This document shows positions 20,001 to 28,125 of a stretch of DNA of 64,000 nt, in pieces. Both the position numbers and the translations under genes were made by a program. The notes beneath the pieces were generated by a model. It was not told where the DNA came from. It worked only from the letters and a program-made list of their open reading frames with translations, and ran no database searches. How positions within the stretch are numbered: the stretch's first letter is position 1; every line of letters starts with the position of its first letter. The stretch covers positions 215,269 through 279,268 of the forward strand of contig NZ_KK211290.1 of NCBI RefSeq assembly GCF_000621505.1, given 5' to 3'. This DNA is from Ruminiclostridium cellobioparum DSM 1351 = ATCC 15832. GTDB taxonomy: Bacteria > Bacillota > Clostridia > Acetivibrionales > DSM-1351.

Positions 20001-20073
20001 AAACTAATAAAACAGCTGTCAATTTTTTAAAGTGGACTGCTAATCGCTCTTGTCTTTTTCGTATCTTTGACAT
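14068..20073 (-). CDS. Secreted multidomain polysaccharide lyase (PL8-type) with CBM32-like, FIVAR, Big2 and SLH domains
   Basis: 2001 residues from the ATG at 20073 (GGAGG 6 nt upstream; the in-frame ATG 33 nt earlier has none). A signal peptide ends near SSVYA (about residue 42). The catalytic alpha/alpha toroid covers roughly residues 50-370, with PL8 catalytic residues recognisable as Asn166 in NWWENEIG, His260 in SSFYCHGAKLY and Tyr265/269 in YSEGYG, then beta-sandwich domains to about 720. Three F5/8 type C (CBM32-like) domains follow, ending in LNVHYAV, YEFEVFGE and YEFEVYGD, then a Big2-like domain, two FIVAR helical repeats, two more Big2-like domains, a Ser/Gly-rich linker and three C-terminal SLH domains that bind the cell-wall polymer. 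PL8 enzymes cleave hyaluronan, chondroitin or xanthan side chains by beta-elimination. Downstream of GH130; own terminator follows. Confidence 0.9.
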   Translation of the reverse strand: MSKIRKRQERLAVHFKKLTAVLLVLALILTTISSMSISSVYASDMTDSESAQIVKDRIKATFLASDSYRVVSGSDIFGYISKSMEYANSIQPNGSWSDVNYADRTNSANGTLWSPYLALYRITAMAMGYNQEGNEAYQNPVIKDAIERALIYWDSVKPSSTNWWENEIGQAMCMGVTGIFMEGIISKQALDVCINYNQGRLDTVGANGVWRTQDYLYKKLVQNDYPEIVKGISTLAETLAVDEKGTSNEAVQADSSFYCHGAKLYSEGYGMAQFNMVAMWVGYTSGTNFAFTEEALKKLEFYILDGTRWMIRGEFGFLYLGYRRYNTIEGVSSYAADILPGMIIMAQYDTDPERRAEYQQLVDNIEGKSATNGLVGNKHFWRSDYTSQMRDNYGIMTKMSSSRINGGEYRSTFRSSIGNEIYWNAAGTTAIFVNGHEYTDLVPAFNWSHYPGTTAPNEKMPYTLECKFNANSSFVGGVSDGMYGASVFTQDMDNTVARKGYFYFDDEMVALGAGISSTRPVEVHTTVNQAIAKDNASVDGVQVPKGTAPVTYTNPKWAYNDQIGYVFPADSKVSISNMDQTSNWLDHPAQTKQAFTLYFNHGINPANASYEYIVVPGKDSAEVEAYSNNIPVQILSNTTELQAVRNEGLNQTQLIFYTAGSFEYRTGATITVNQPCLAIIDESSGTPKVTVSNPETPGLIVDVKITETDKDTLYGRYNLGSGIYMGQSITQTLSDVPLSASNIGASSFLPGYAPLNAIDDSMDTSWRSEPDESQYIVYNIDTPNPLVDKVTVDWGADYAKEYIVQYSTDNVNWTDGYLQWHGNGGKEVIDLPYVQAKYIRILMLSSNKKNGYDIKDLNVHYAVNLALYKPSSTSGNDSGSMATYANDGNDTTRWSGPTSTATPWWQVNLGAKSKVRTIRISWEGSYSTSFKIQTSDDGGTWTDVNTFANNKPGVQVLNFPEGSIDARYIRLQSISRVDSRYGISMYEFEVFGEADVPAPLPNYGGRQNLAYGKTVTLDSSYSGSANIEAPLETTVPTDGNMGTRISTGRGTAEVTQRSFYVDLGQPLSVNEIKLFWEVNSQHVYLEYSNDPAGPWMPITDINRSTYKGNEQDDVKFKPLTARYIRVSGVMATKYGLAIYEFEVYGDYSYKLDNHAVTLNKGDTLDLKAILAPYSETDSADFKSYNTDAVTVGTPVVSGDSVPGGQGTYTARLEAVSGGTSVIIVRHSAGSEYDLCTVKVNTFKNDLQALYDIASQLDQNDYISSSWTDSDIDSVLVNANTVLGDNNSTQRQVDAAIQNLQTAMNILEKRSNKASLVTAMSQVNALKQADYTPESWESANLEKLLADANSVYFNDYATQQEIDFVVNALIAAMNGLVKVTNPENPDVITLDSTSKSVYRGQEFTITATVTSPAAIDSIVLFSSDSDAVIVGETESSTPGGITIVHLSAAKVGNAIITATTSGGGIARCAVNVLPAGVVLDTPSKTLYPGDSFTLTATAVPEEAVNKEISFSVGNSIVSLGTPSYDAQNGITTVQVTAIRTGTTIITAATADGGTAQCVVTVQPYIDDSRSGGSNGGGSGSSSSTNTTPPPAASNNTISDAAASGHGSVTSTIAAAAKTDKDGKATAAVTEKEVTEAINKVIEAAANMDKGTAANVEIKVSAPSGAKAVEVSLPKEAVDKVVSSKVDTITISTPIAVMTFDKESVKTISQSAAGDVKITASSVDSTTLSDEAKRIAGGRPVVDLSVTSGGKTISEFAGNVTVSIPYTAKAGEDTEAVVIYCINSQGGLELVSNCVYNKETKMISFKTNNLMEYAVGYNKVSFKDVEDGAWYSKAVDFIAARGITTGTGNGNFSPGGKLTRGEFLTMVMKAYEIKADEKTADNFTDAGNKFYTGYLAAAKRLGISEGVGNNRFAPEKEITREEMFTLLYNILKLIDEVPAGNSGMGLNEFSDTNDIAEWAKPAMSMFAENGIIAGNLGRLSPKDTTNRAQMAQVLYNLIKNQMQ

Positions 20074-20115
20074 ATTGTTCCTCCTTATTATTAGTATTTG
20101 CTGCAAAATTTTGCA

Positions 20116-20142
20116 TATATTAAGGCTTTAAAGCCTAATATA
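20116..20142. other. Near-perfect palindrome between GH130 and the PL8 gene
   Basis: TATATTAAGGCTTT (20116-20129) is followed at once by AAAGCCTAATATA (20130-20142), an inverted copy with one bulged base. It lies 43 bp before the PL8 start and may be an mRNA hairpin or a regulator site; no T-run makes it a terminator. Confidence 0.4.
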
Positions 20143-20165
20143 ACAAGCCTATAGATATCCAGGGC

Positions 20166-21212
20166 TTACTTTAATCCTAAAGAAGTCATAATATCCTCTA
20201 TGGGGATCTCGGCATAACACATATGAGTATCAGCCGCCCCATAGTATACTTTTACAACATCATTTTCGTATATCACTCCGCAGGTGAATATTACATTTCC
20301 AAAAAATCCATTTATCTCGTAGTCTTCTACCGGTTCCATGATAGGCTTCTCACTTCTTGCAATCACTTTCCAGGGTTGTTCCGGGTCCAGAAGCATAGCC
20401 CCCAGACAATACTTATCGTCTTTTGTAGCTCCGTGATATATCTCAAGCCAGCCTTCCTTCACCCTGAAAGGAACAGCACTTCCGCCAATTCTTCCATTAT
20501 CCCAATAACCCTCGCGTGCACCTGCCAGGTGTCTGTGGTTTCCCCATGAAATCAAATCGGGAGACTCGGATATCCATATATCCATCTTCCCGAAATGTGA
20601 CATGGACGGCCTGTTCAGGGCATAATACCTGCCATTTATCTTTTCCGGAAAAATCTCAACATCTTTATTGTCAGGATGAAATATGACACCATGCCGTTGG
20701 AACTTGATAAAATCCTTTGTGGATGCAAGATAGGAAGTTATCCCCAAATCGGATATGGCACTGTAACTAATATAAAATGTGTTGTCAATAAAGGTTATCC
20801 TGGCATCCTCAATGCCATAAACCTCATATATGTTTGCAGGTGAAATAGAAGGCGTTTCTTCAATTTCAAAATGAATTCCATCCCTGCTGCGCGCCACTCT
20901 CAAATGGGATATGGAGGTAATATAATTAGTCGAAGGAGTCCTGATCCACCGCGAATCCGAAAAATCGCAGCCCGGTTCATCCGTATTAAAGCTCTTTTTA
21001 ATAATTGCAGCCTTCTCAACGTCATAAACCGGAGCAATATGAATATCTGAATTTTGATTGATGGGCCTTTCTGCTACCCTCAATAATAAAATCACTTCAT
21101 CTCCCAATTTTGCAACTCCTGCATTAAATACACATATAACTTCAAAATCCGGTCTTGAAGGTTTAACATCCTGAGGTCTGATTATTGGATTATGTATATG
21201 TCTTTGAACCAT
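20166..21212 (-). CDS. Glycoside hydrolase family 130 (beta-mannoside phosphorylase/mannosidase-like)
   Basis: 348 residues from the ATG at 21212, with GGAGG 5 nt upstream. Five-bladed propeller with GH130 signatures: NPIIRPQDVKPSRPDFEV, FNAGVAKLGDEVILLLRV, EDARITFIDNTFYISYSA, LEIYHGATKDDKYCLGAM and the C-terminal DVVKVYYGAADTHMCYAEI. No signal peptide, so it acts in the cytosol on imported oligosaccharides, by phosphorolysis (if phosphate-binding Arg/His are kept) or hydrolysis. Located directly before the PL8 lyase gene, which suggests that the target polysaccharide contains mannose. Subfamily is not settled. Confidence 0.9.
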   Translation of the reverse strand: MVQRHIHNPIIRPQDVKPSRPDFEVICVFNAGVAKLGDEVILLLRVAERPINQNSDIHIAPVYDVEKAAIIKKSFNTDEPGCDFSDSRWIRTPSTNYITSISHLRVARSRDGIHFEIEETPSISPANIYEVYGIEDARITFIDNTFYISYSAISDLGITSYLASTKDFIKFQRHGVIFHPDNKDVEIFPEKINGRYYALNRPSMSHFGKMDIWISESPDLISWGNHRHLAGAREGYWDNGRIGGSAVPFRVKEGWLEIYHGATKDDKYCLGAMLLDPEQPWKVIARSEKPIMEPVEDYEINGFFGNVIFTCGVIYENDVVKVYYGAADTHMCYAEIPIEDIMTSLGLK

Positions 21213-21364
21213 TGTGTCCTCCAAATAAAATAGAATATATAATTTATTCTAATTCTATTAAGACAACACACTAAATTACACTGTTGAATTTAAATATTCC
21301 TCAAAATTCTATTTATTTTGTTACTTCATATTTTAAAGCTATACATTTTTTTTAAATATTTCTC

Positions 21365-23683
21365 CTAATTCTGTTCTTTCTTTCTGAATTGAGTGGGCGT
21401 AAGACCATTGAATTTCTTAAAAAAAGTATAAAAATGGTTCTCAGAATTCATTCCAATCATTTCACTTATGGCTGCAACTGTCAGATTGGAATTTACAAGC
21501 AGCTCCAAAGCTTTTTCGTACCTGTATTTACTTATATAGTCTGTCAGGGATATTCCCAATGCTTCTTTGAATATAGCCCTTAAATAATTAACCGACAGTC
21601 CTACCCGTTCGGCAATGCTTTCAATATTTAATCCGGGATCATTATATTCGTTATGAATTATAGTAAAAACCATATTAATATATTCTCTTTTTGTATCTTT
21701 AGGATTATCTTCTATGTATTCTATTTCATTCTTGTATATATAAAGCAGCCATTCCTTAATTTCCTCCAATGTATCAAATCTCTCCACCTGATCTCTCAAA
21801 ACTTTGAAGGAATATGCATTTCCGGAATTGTTGCAATGATTCATTAAATTTATTGTAGCAATTGAATCGTGTATAATCTGGGAAAGTATAACCATAATAT
21901 CATCATATTCCATCTGGGCCAGTCTTCCGAAGAACTTATCGACCTGCTTTTCCACAAGATCATATTTGCGCAGCTTCAGATTATTTAATACAGGCATAAA
22001 AATATCCTGTGAATAATGATATTTGGCAACTTCTTTCAGGTTCAGTATTTCCTGTGTAATTACAGACCTTTTGCCGTATATCAATCTGTAGTTTGAATTT
22101 AAAACAGCATTATTATATGATTTATTAATATTTTTTATATGCTTCTGTAATGGGCCTATACTGCCGCTTAGAGAAAAATTCAAATATTTCTGTACCGCAT
22201 CCTGAATCTGTTTTATGACCGTTTTCAAATCAGCTTCGATTGTGCTATCAGGTTCTCCCTTGGTTTTTACAATTACGGCAATGGTATCTTCACCCATATC
22301 CACAGTTTCATTTGAATAAAATTGTTCTGTCAATTCCTGCGCAATATTCCCTATGGCAAACCTGTAAAGGGATAAATCCTCCACTGAATAATTAAATATT
22401 TCTTCATTATAATAGTTATCAATCTTTAAAACATAAACAACAACATTTTGAAAATCAAATTCCAAATTATTAAACCTGCCTTCAAGGTCTGCCCGGTGAA
22501 TATACCCGCCTAGCAGAAGCTCCTTAAGCAATTCATTCCGGATCAGCCTGGAATCATCCAGGGATTGATACTTTGCCTTTAACAACTCGTCTTTCATATT
22601 CAGTATAAAATCCGAAACATACTCCAATTCATGCTTTTCAGAACCTTTAATTGCAATAGTACCCGTTGATATATCATTTGCCTTGTTAACAAGCTTGCGA
22701 ATAGGCAAATAGAATTTTCTGGATATGAAATATGATATTATAGCTCCTATAGTGAATAGAATTATGCAAAAAATTATAATCAGATTGCGCATGTTATAAG
22801 CTTTTGCAACTAACTTTCCATAAGGGGTTACCTGTATTATTTTCCATTTTAATTTACTTGATGAAATAAAGGTTACAAGTGATTTCTCACCGTTTACCTC
22901 CCCTGTAAACTGCCCGGAATTGTCTTTTGATGCAACTATGGATTTTATATATTCCTCCGAGGATAAATCTTTAAGGAACATATCCGGGTCATAATCGGAA
23001 ATAACCCTTCCTTTTTCATCCACCAGCATGGTGACATCATCTGAAAATGGTATCAGCGATTTAAGGATATTCCGGATATAGCCTTCCTTGACATTTATTA
23101 TCAAGGCACCCTCCAGATTTCCGTTTTTATCCGGTGCTTCGCTTGAAATCAAAGTAAGCAGGTTATCGTTAATTTCAACACCGTTTATATTATATTTTAC
23201 TTTTCGAGGAATAAAATGAAGTGTTTTCATTTCATTTTCATTTTTTAAAAGCTTTAATATATCCTTATCATAAAATTCTACTGTGGAAGAAGTGCTTCCC
23301 TTGGTAGAAAAGACCTTTTGCATATTTCCGTTATACAAATAAACAGATTCTAAAAACATACTGTTGGATATGGCTTTTGTTATTTTGATGCTGGCATTTA
23401 TTGCTTCAGTGGGAGAAACATCTCTGCTGTAAATACTATTATATACATCTGCGTCTCCGTACAAATCATAAAGATGGTTACTGGACAGGTCCCAGACAAA
23501 ATCCACAGCTAATGCTGTTTGAGTAAGGATCTGCTTTGATGAGTCACTTGCCTGCCGTATGGTTTGTTTTTCATAGTTATCATAAAATACCAAAGAACAG
23601 GTTAAAAGTATTATAGATAACAGAATAATCAAAGAATAAAATAGTTTGGTAAATGAACTCCTCATTTTAAACACTTTCAACAT
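21365..23683 (-). CDS. Membrane-bound AraC-family regulator with extracellular sensor (YesN/LplR-like)
   Basis: 772 residues. TM1 (LFYSLIILLSIILLTCSL) near residue 15-35 and TM2 (LIIIFCIILFTIGAIISYFI) near residue 300 enclose an extracellular Cache-like sensor. A short HAMP-like linker (RKFYLPIRKLVNKANDIS) leads to a cytoplasmic region and a C-terminal AraC double helix-turn-helix (SIAERVGLSVNYLRAIFKE, LTVAAISEMIGMNSENHFY, PTQFRKKE). This one-component layout is typical next to LplABC-type importers. It lies between the GH130/PL8 genes and the importer operon and probably senses the breakdown products outside the cell and activates both. Confidence 0.9.
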   Translation of the reverse strand: MLKVFKMRSSFTKLFYSLIILLSIILLTCSLVFYDNYEKQTIRQASDSSKQILTQTALAVDFVWDLSSNHLYDLYGDADVYNSIYSRDVSPTEAINASIKITKAISNSMFLESVYLYNGNMQKVFSTKGSTSSTVEFYDKDILKLLKNENEMKTLHFIPRKVKYNINGVEINDNLLTLISSEAPDKNGNLEGALIINVKEGYIRNILKSLIPFSDDVTMLVDEKGRVISDYDPDMFLKDLSSEEYIKSIVASKDNSGQFTGEVNGEKSLVTFISSSKLKWKIIQVTPYGKLVAKAYNMRNLIIIFCIILFTIGAIISYFISRKFYLPIRKLVNKANDISTGTIAIKGSEKHELEYVSDFILNMKDELLKAKYQSLDDSRLIRNELLKELLLGGYIHRADLEGRFNNLEFDFQNVVVYVLKIDNYYNEEIFNYSVEDLSLYRFAIGNIAQELTEQFYSNETVDMGEDTIAVIVKTKGEPDSTIEADLKTVIKQIQDAVQKYLNFSLSGSIGPLQKHIKNINKSYNNAVLNSNYRLIYGKRSVITQEILNLKEVAKYHYSQDIFMPVLNNLKLRKYDLVEKQVDKFFGRLAQMEYDDIMVILSQIIHDSIATINLMNHCNNSGNAYSFKVLRDQVERFDTLEEIKEWLLYIYKNEIEYIEDNPKDTKREYINMVFTIIHNEYNDPGLNIESIAERVGLSVNYLRAIFKEALGISLTDYISKYRYEKALELLVNSNLTVAAISEMIGMNSENHFYTFFKKFNGLTPTQFRKKEQN

Positions 23684-23893
23684 ATATTCACCCTATTCTA
23701 CATTATTAGAGTTAATCTCATAAAGTCAATTACGGTTAAACTATCGGCTTTCAGCAATAGTAATTGACTTTTTTATCATAGCAAGATTATGTTAACAATG
23801 CCAGATGTTTTTTCACTTATACGGCAGCATAAATTAAAATATTTATTTGCATAAAGTGGACTAAATGTTTGTGCATATTACAAATACAAAAGT

Positions 23894-23930
23894 CCAAAAG
23901 TAAAGTCCAGAACATTGGACTTACTTTTGG
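23894..23930 (-). terminator. Probable terminator of the importer operon
   Basis: The arms CCAAAAGTAAAGTCCA (23894-23909) and TGGACTTACTTTTGG (23916-23930) pair with one bulge. On the minus strand ACTTTTGTATTTG follows, a moderate T-rich tail. It lies 62 bp after the binding-protein stop. The rest of 23698-23991 is AT-rich without a gene. Confidence 0.6.
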
Positions 23931-23991
23931 AATCTTGTAAATAAAATGGAATTTTACAAATAAAAGCTGGGATGTCTACTTATAAAAATCT

Positions 23992-25554
23992 TTAATTCTT
24001 GGAAGCCAAAAATTCATCAACTTGCTTTTTAGCCTCTTCTACTATTTTCAGATATCCTGCATCCTCCAGTTTCTTCTGAACCTTCGGGAGTTCGGAAATA
24101 TCCAATGACCCATTTAAAATTGGCAGCATTGTTGCAGGCCAAATAGCGGATACCTTTGCAATTTCATTTTTAATAGGATCAAGATTTGGAGTAAAGCCCA
24201 TCAGCTTTGAGGCAATAAGCTGATTTGGATCTCTCAGCTTTTTGTAATAGAACTTATCATCTTCGGATGAAGTGGCCAAAGTTCTTTCAAAGTTCGGATT
24301 CCACATTAGATCGTATCCGGGGAAGTTGTAATTTTTCGAGGCATCTATTCCCTTTGGCAGGTCATATGTCTTATCACCAGTATCCACCCAGTTTACGTCC
24401 TTGATTCCGTATCTCAATATATCGTAATTTGCCTGATCCTGATACATCCAATTCAAGAATTTAATTGCCCTGTCTGGATCTTTTGCATTGGCATTTACAC
24501 AGATAAAGTTCCATTGTGCAAAGTTTGTTACATGTTTTGTATCTTTTCCTTCAAAGTTTACAAACTCAACTTTTGCACCCGGTATTATTGCATCCAATTG
24601 ATTTGATATGGTACCTACAATATAATCCCCTTTTATGGAGGCTACCTTGCCCGACTTAAATGCTCCCATTTCATCCTTTTGAGTCATTTGATCCTTTTCT
24701 ATCAATCCTGATGTATACCATCTTCTTACCATCTTTATCCAATCCAATACATGTGGATTCTCATATATGGGTACTATATCTTCAACTTTATCACCTGTTG
24801 CGAATATATCCACTTCGGAGTTGTTTCCGCCGAATAAGGTAACATCATATCCTGCATCGTAAAAACCGTTGCTGCCGATACAGTAGTTTCCGAGCCAGGT
24901 TAAAGGAATCATGCTCTTTTCATTTTCTTTTACTTTTGTCAAATACTGTTCATATTGATCAATAGTCTCAATCGGGGCCATCCCGTATTTTTCCCTAAGA
25001 TCTCCACGGATCCATATACCATGCTGGCTGGATAATACATCCCCTAAAGGAATACCCATTATCTTGCCGTTTTGACGGTTGGCATCAATCATTTGTTTTG
25101 GGAATGCCTTTATTAAATCCGGGCCTGATTTCTCTAACAATGGTTCCAGGTCCAGATATGCTCCCTTTGAAATCATCTGTGACAAATGCATCCACGGTGC
25201 ATCAAATATGAGGTCGGTCTGATCTCCTGCTGCAATCATAACCTGCGCTTTGTTCGGATAATCGGTCCAGGATGCAAAGGTAATGCCTAACGTTACATTA
25301 AGTGCCTCTTCCAGCTTCTTATTAGTTTCAGCTAATACTTCATCCAGTTGAAGAGGAGTATCTCCGGGCAATAAAGCTGAAAGTGAATACGGTGTCAGGT
25401 TTTCGGAACCGGATGTTGTATCGCCTGAGCTAACAGCGGCAGTGCCGGTTGCAGAACTTGTTGATGTTGATGTGTCTGAATTTGAACCGCAGGCAGTGAA
25501 CACTGATGCTAACATACCAACTGCAACCACCAGACAAATTAACTTTTTGGTCAT
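23992..25554 (-). CDS. LplA-type extracellular sugar-binding lipoprotein
   Basis: 520 residues. Signal peptide with lipobox FTAC (KKLICLVVAVGMLASVFTAC), then a Ser/Thr-rich tether. The mature protein shows the long (about 500-residue) family 1 binding proteins of LplABC/YtcQ systems: PYSLSALLPGD, TDLIFDAPW, GIPLGDVLSSQHGIWIRGDL, NWMYQDQANYDILRYGI and the closing KVQKKLEDAGYLKIVEEAKKQ. It captures oligosaccharides for the two permeases encoded upstream on the same strand. Confidence 0.93.
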   Translation of the reverse strand: MTKKLICLVVAVGMLASVFTACGSNSDTSTSTSSATGTAAVSSGDTTSGSENLTPYSLSALLPGDTPLQLDEVLAETNKKLEEALNVTLGITFASWTDYPNKAQVMIAAGDQTDLIFDAPWMHLSQMISKGAYLDLEPLLEKSGPDLIKAFPKQMIDANRQNGKIMGIPLGDVLSSQHGIWIRGDLREKYGMAPIETIDQYEQYLTKVKENEKSMIPLTWLGNYCIGSNGFYDAGYDVTLFGGNNSEVDIFATGDKVEDIVPIYENPHVLDWIKMVRRWYTSGLIEKDQMTQKDEMGAFKSGKVASIKGDYIVGTISNQLDAIIPGAKVEFVNFEGKDTKHVTNFAQWNFICVNANAKDPDRAIKFLNWMYQDQANYDILRYGIKDVNWVDTGDKTYDLPKGIDASKNYNFPGYDLMWNPNFERTLATSSEDDKFYYKKLRDPNQLIASKLMGFTPNLDPIKNEIAKVSAIWPATMLPILNGSLDISELPKVQKKLEDAGYLKIVEEAKKQVDEFLASKN

Positions 25555-25649
25555 TTAAAATTCCCCCTTGATTTTTTTATATGCTAACCGGATTTCCGGA
25601 AATAGCCACCTAGTGGTCTGTAACACCTATATTCATAGGTTACAGGCCC

Positions 25650-26543
25650 CTAACCTTTAACTGCTCCCACAGTCAGACCTTTAACAAAATATTTCTGAAC
25701 AAATGGGTAAAACAACACAATAGGGCCGATTGTAACCAGGCTTGTTGCCATTCGCACCGAATATGCGGGAGGTATTATGCCCTGTTTGGCGTTGGGATTA
25801 AGTGCCTGTACTTCCGAGGAGAGATTTGATACCAACGCTCTCAGAAGCAGCTGCAATGGCTGAAGATGCCTGTCATTTATAAAAAGCAGACCAAGCCACC
25901 AGTCATTCCAGAAAAACAAGCTGTAAAACAGGCCTATTGTAGCCAGTGCGGGAAGAGACAGAGGAAGTGCGATCTTTATAAATATGTAAAAATCCTTTGC
26001 TCCATCAATTTTAGCAGACTCTATCAATGATTCCGGGATTGTGCTGAAAAACTTTTTTAACAATAGCATATACCATGGGTTTATAAGGTATGGTACAAAC
26101 AAAACCCAAATCGTATCCTGAATTTTCAGGTACTGGGTTATTAAAATATACCAGGGTACCAGCCCTCCGGAAAACAGCATGGTAAACACTACATAAAACG
26201 ATATCTGGTTTCTGTACTTAATAGTTCTGAGAGAAAGTCCATAAGCCATCATTGACGTTATAAGCATTGCAGAGCAAGTTCCCAGTATTGTAACCGCAAT
26301 AGTGATTTTATATGCACCCAGAACCCTGTTTCCTGCAAAAATGGTTCCAAATGCATCTATTGAAAACTTCTTTGGAAACAGCTGATATCCATTTTGGATT
26401 ATTGACGTTTCATCGGTAAAAGCCCCTGCTACCATTAACCAAAAGGGTAAAAGGCAGAATAGTGAAAACAAAATAATTGATAAATAGGCTACGATGTTAT
26501 ACATAAAATTGCTTTTATTATTTTTTATTTTTGAATGTACCAT
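25650..26543 (-). CDS. LplC-type ABC sugar transporter permease
   Basis: 297 residues from the ATG at 26543 (GGAGG 7 nt upstream; an ATG 6 nt earlier is only 1 nt from the site). Six membrane helices, EAA loop PESLIESAKIDGAKDFYIF and the family C-terminus YFVKGLTVGAVKG. SIIQNGYQLFPKKFS is typical of the LplC group. Middle gene of the permease-permease-binding protein operon; the ATPase must be encoded elsewhere. Confidence 0.92.
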   Translation of the reverse strand: MVHSKIKNNKSNFMYNIVAYLSIILFSLFCLLPFWLMVAGAFTDETSIIQNGYQLFPKKFSIDAFGTIFAGNRVLGAYKITIAVTILGTCSAMLITSMMAYGLSLRTIKYRNQISFYVVFTMLFSGGLVPWYILITQYLKIQDTIWVLFVPYLINPWYMLLLKKFFSTIPESLIESAKIDGAKDFYIFIKIALPLSLPALATIGLFYSLFFWNDWWLGLLFINDRHLQPLQLLLRALVSNLSSEVQALNPNAKQGIIPPAYSVRMATSLVTIGPIVLFYPFVQKYFVKGLTVGAVKG

Positions 26544-26648
26544 TATCATTCCTCCGACCTTTTTCAAGAAAATTTGCTGCGCTCAATTTTTATAGTGCTC
26601 ATTTCATATAGCGAACAACTATGTTAAAGTGATATAAATTCCTATACG

Positions 26649-27611
26649 CTAAAACAGCGCTCCGTCACTCTGATATTTCCTTACCAGCAGGTTGGAGCCA
26701 AATACCATTACAAAGCACATTACCGACTGGTATAAGCCAATTGCCGAAGCCATTCCGAAATCGGACATCTGTCTGAGTGCTCTGTAAACATATGTATCAA
26801 TAACGTCGGTGGTTGCATATAACATACCGTTGTCACCGATTATCGAATAGAACATTCCGAAATCTCCATAAAAGATTTTACCTATCTGGAGTAATGCCAG
26901 AACCAGAATTGTCGGCATAAGCAGCGGAATTGTAATATATCTTATCTGTTGAAATTTACTGGCGCCATCGATTGATGCGGCCTCATAGCATTCCATATCA
27001 AACCCTGTAATAGTGGCAAGATATATTACAAGGTTATAACCGCACCATTTCCAGATATAGAAAATAACCAGTATAAAAGGCCATAGACCAGGTGAACTGT
27101 TCCAGCTTACCGGATCAACATTTAGCGTCCTCAGAAAGCTGTTTATTGCTCCGTTGTCACTTGCAAAAAAACCTTGAGTGATAATACCCACAATGGCCCA
27201 TGAAACGAAATACGGTAAAAACATTACCGATTGTGATATTCTCTTAAATCCGTTAGCTGTAAGTCCGTTTAAAAATATTGCCAACGCCACCGAAATAACC
27301 GTGCTGGCTATTAGGAATAACAGATTTAGATAAAACGTATTAAATGTAATTTTTAAGGCATCTCCCGAAGAAAAGAAGAATTTAAAATTATCAAAACCGT
27401 TCCAGCTGCTGCCGAATATTCCTTTTTTGATATCATAATCCTTAAAAGCCGTAATTACACCTACCATAGGAATATACGCGAAAATTAAGAAAAAGAGTAT
27501 TCCCGGTAAAATCATGGTATATATGGATTTATTTTTTTTGATTTCATATAATAATCCATTATTAGGTTTTATTTTTTTTGATTGGTTTATTTCATAAAGT
27601 CCTTTAGCCAC
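26649..27611 (-). CDS. LplB-type ABC sugar transporter permease
   Basis: 320 residues from a GTG at 27611 preceded by GGGGGG at 11 nt. TM1 YTMILPGILFFLIFAYIPM then lies near residue 30, as usual for LplB proteins, and the EAA loop is CYEAASIDGASKFQQIRY. The frame stays open upstream to a TTG at 27734, adding 41 residues with TWCKGCKTFYSWGEY; no good ribosome-binding site precedes that TTG, so the extension is probably untranslated. First gene of the importer operon. Confidence 0.88.
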   Translation of the reverse strand: MAKGLYEINQSKKIKPNNGLLYEIKKNKSIYTMILPGILFFLIFAYIPMVGVITAFKDYDIKKGIFGSSWNGFDNFKFFFSSGDALKITFNTFYLNLLFLIASTVISVALAIFLNGLTANGFKRISQSVMFLPYFVSWAIVGIITQGFFASDNGAINSFLRTLNVDPVSWNSSPGLWPFILVIFYIWKWCGYNLVIYLATITGFDMECYEAASIDGASKFQQIRYITIPLLMPTILVLALLQIGKIFYGDFGMFYSIIGDNGMLYATTDVIDTYVYRALRQMSDFGMASAIGLYQSVMCFVMVFGSNLLVRKYQSDGALF

Positions 27612-27978
27612 TGCTAAATATTCCCCCCAACTGTAAAATGTTTTGCATCCTTTGCACCATGTATCATTTGCATCATATGTTGTATCTGATGCATTAACTT
27701 TAGCATTAGGGAGTATATATTTTAAACTTTTCAATTTAACATTTACTTCAAAAGTTAAAAGTTTTAAGCCTATTTATGTTTAAATAGACTCATTATTTTA
27801 ACTATTTATTTGAAATTTTATAGCAAAAAAATCTGTGAGATGGGCCTTATATCTGTTTGATGGGCACTTTGACGGTCGGTATAATAAATTCGGCTGAAAG
27901 AAACCACAACGGAATGTCATGGTTGTGATTTTAAGGATACAAATTTGAATTGGGTCATTGCTGGAATATTCTATCCAA

Positions 27979-28015
27979 ACAAGAGAAGGTATCGGAAGCC
28001 GATACCTTCTCTTGT
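27979..28015. other. Perfect 17-bp hairpin with 3-nt loop
   Basis: ACAAGAGAAGGTATCGG (27979-27995) and its exact complement (27999-28015) flank AAG. No T-run follows on either strand. It lies 110 bp after the Xre gene stop and about 370 bp before the LplB start. The rest of 27735-28125 holds no recognisable gene. Confidence 0.75.
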
Positions 28016-28125
28016 GGAGTTAATAATTAGGGTTAAACTCTGACTTTATATTTTAAATTAGATAACACCACATACATCAGACTACCCAATTATTATGATT
28101 GAATTTGACTTCATATTGTAACTTT

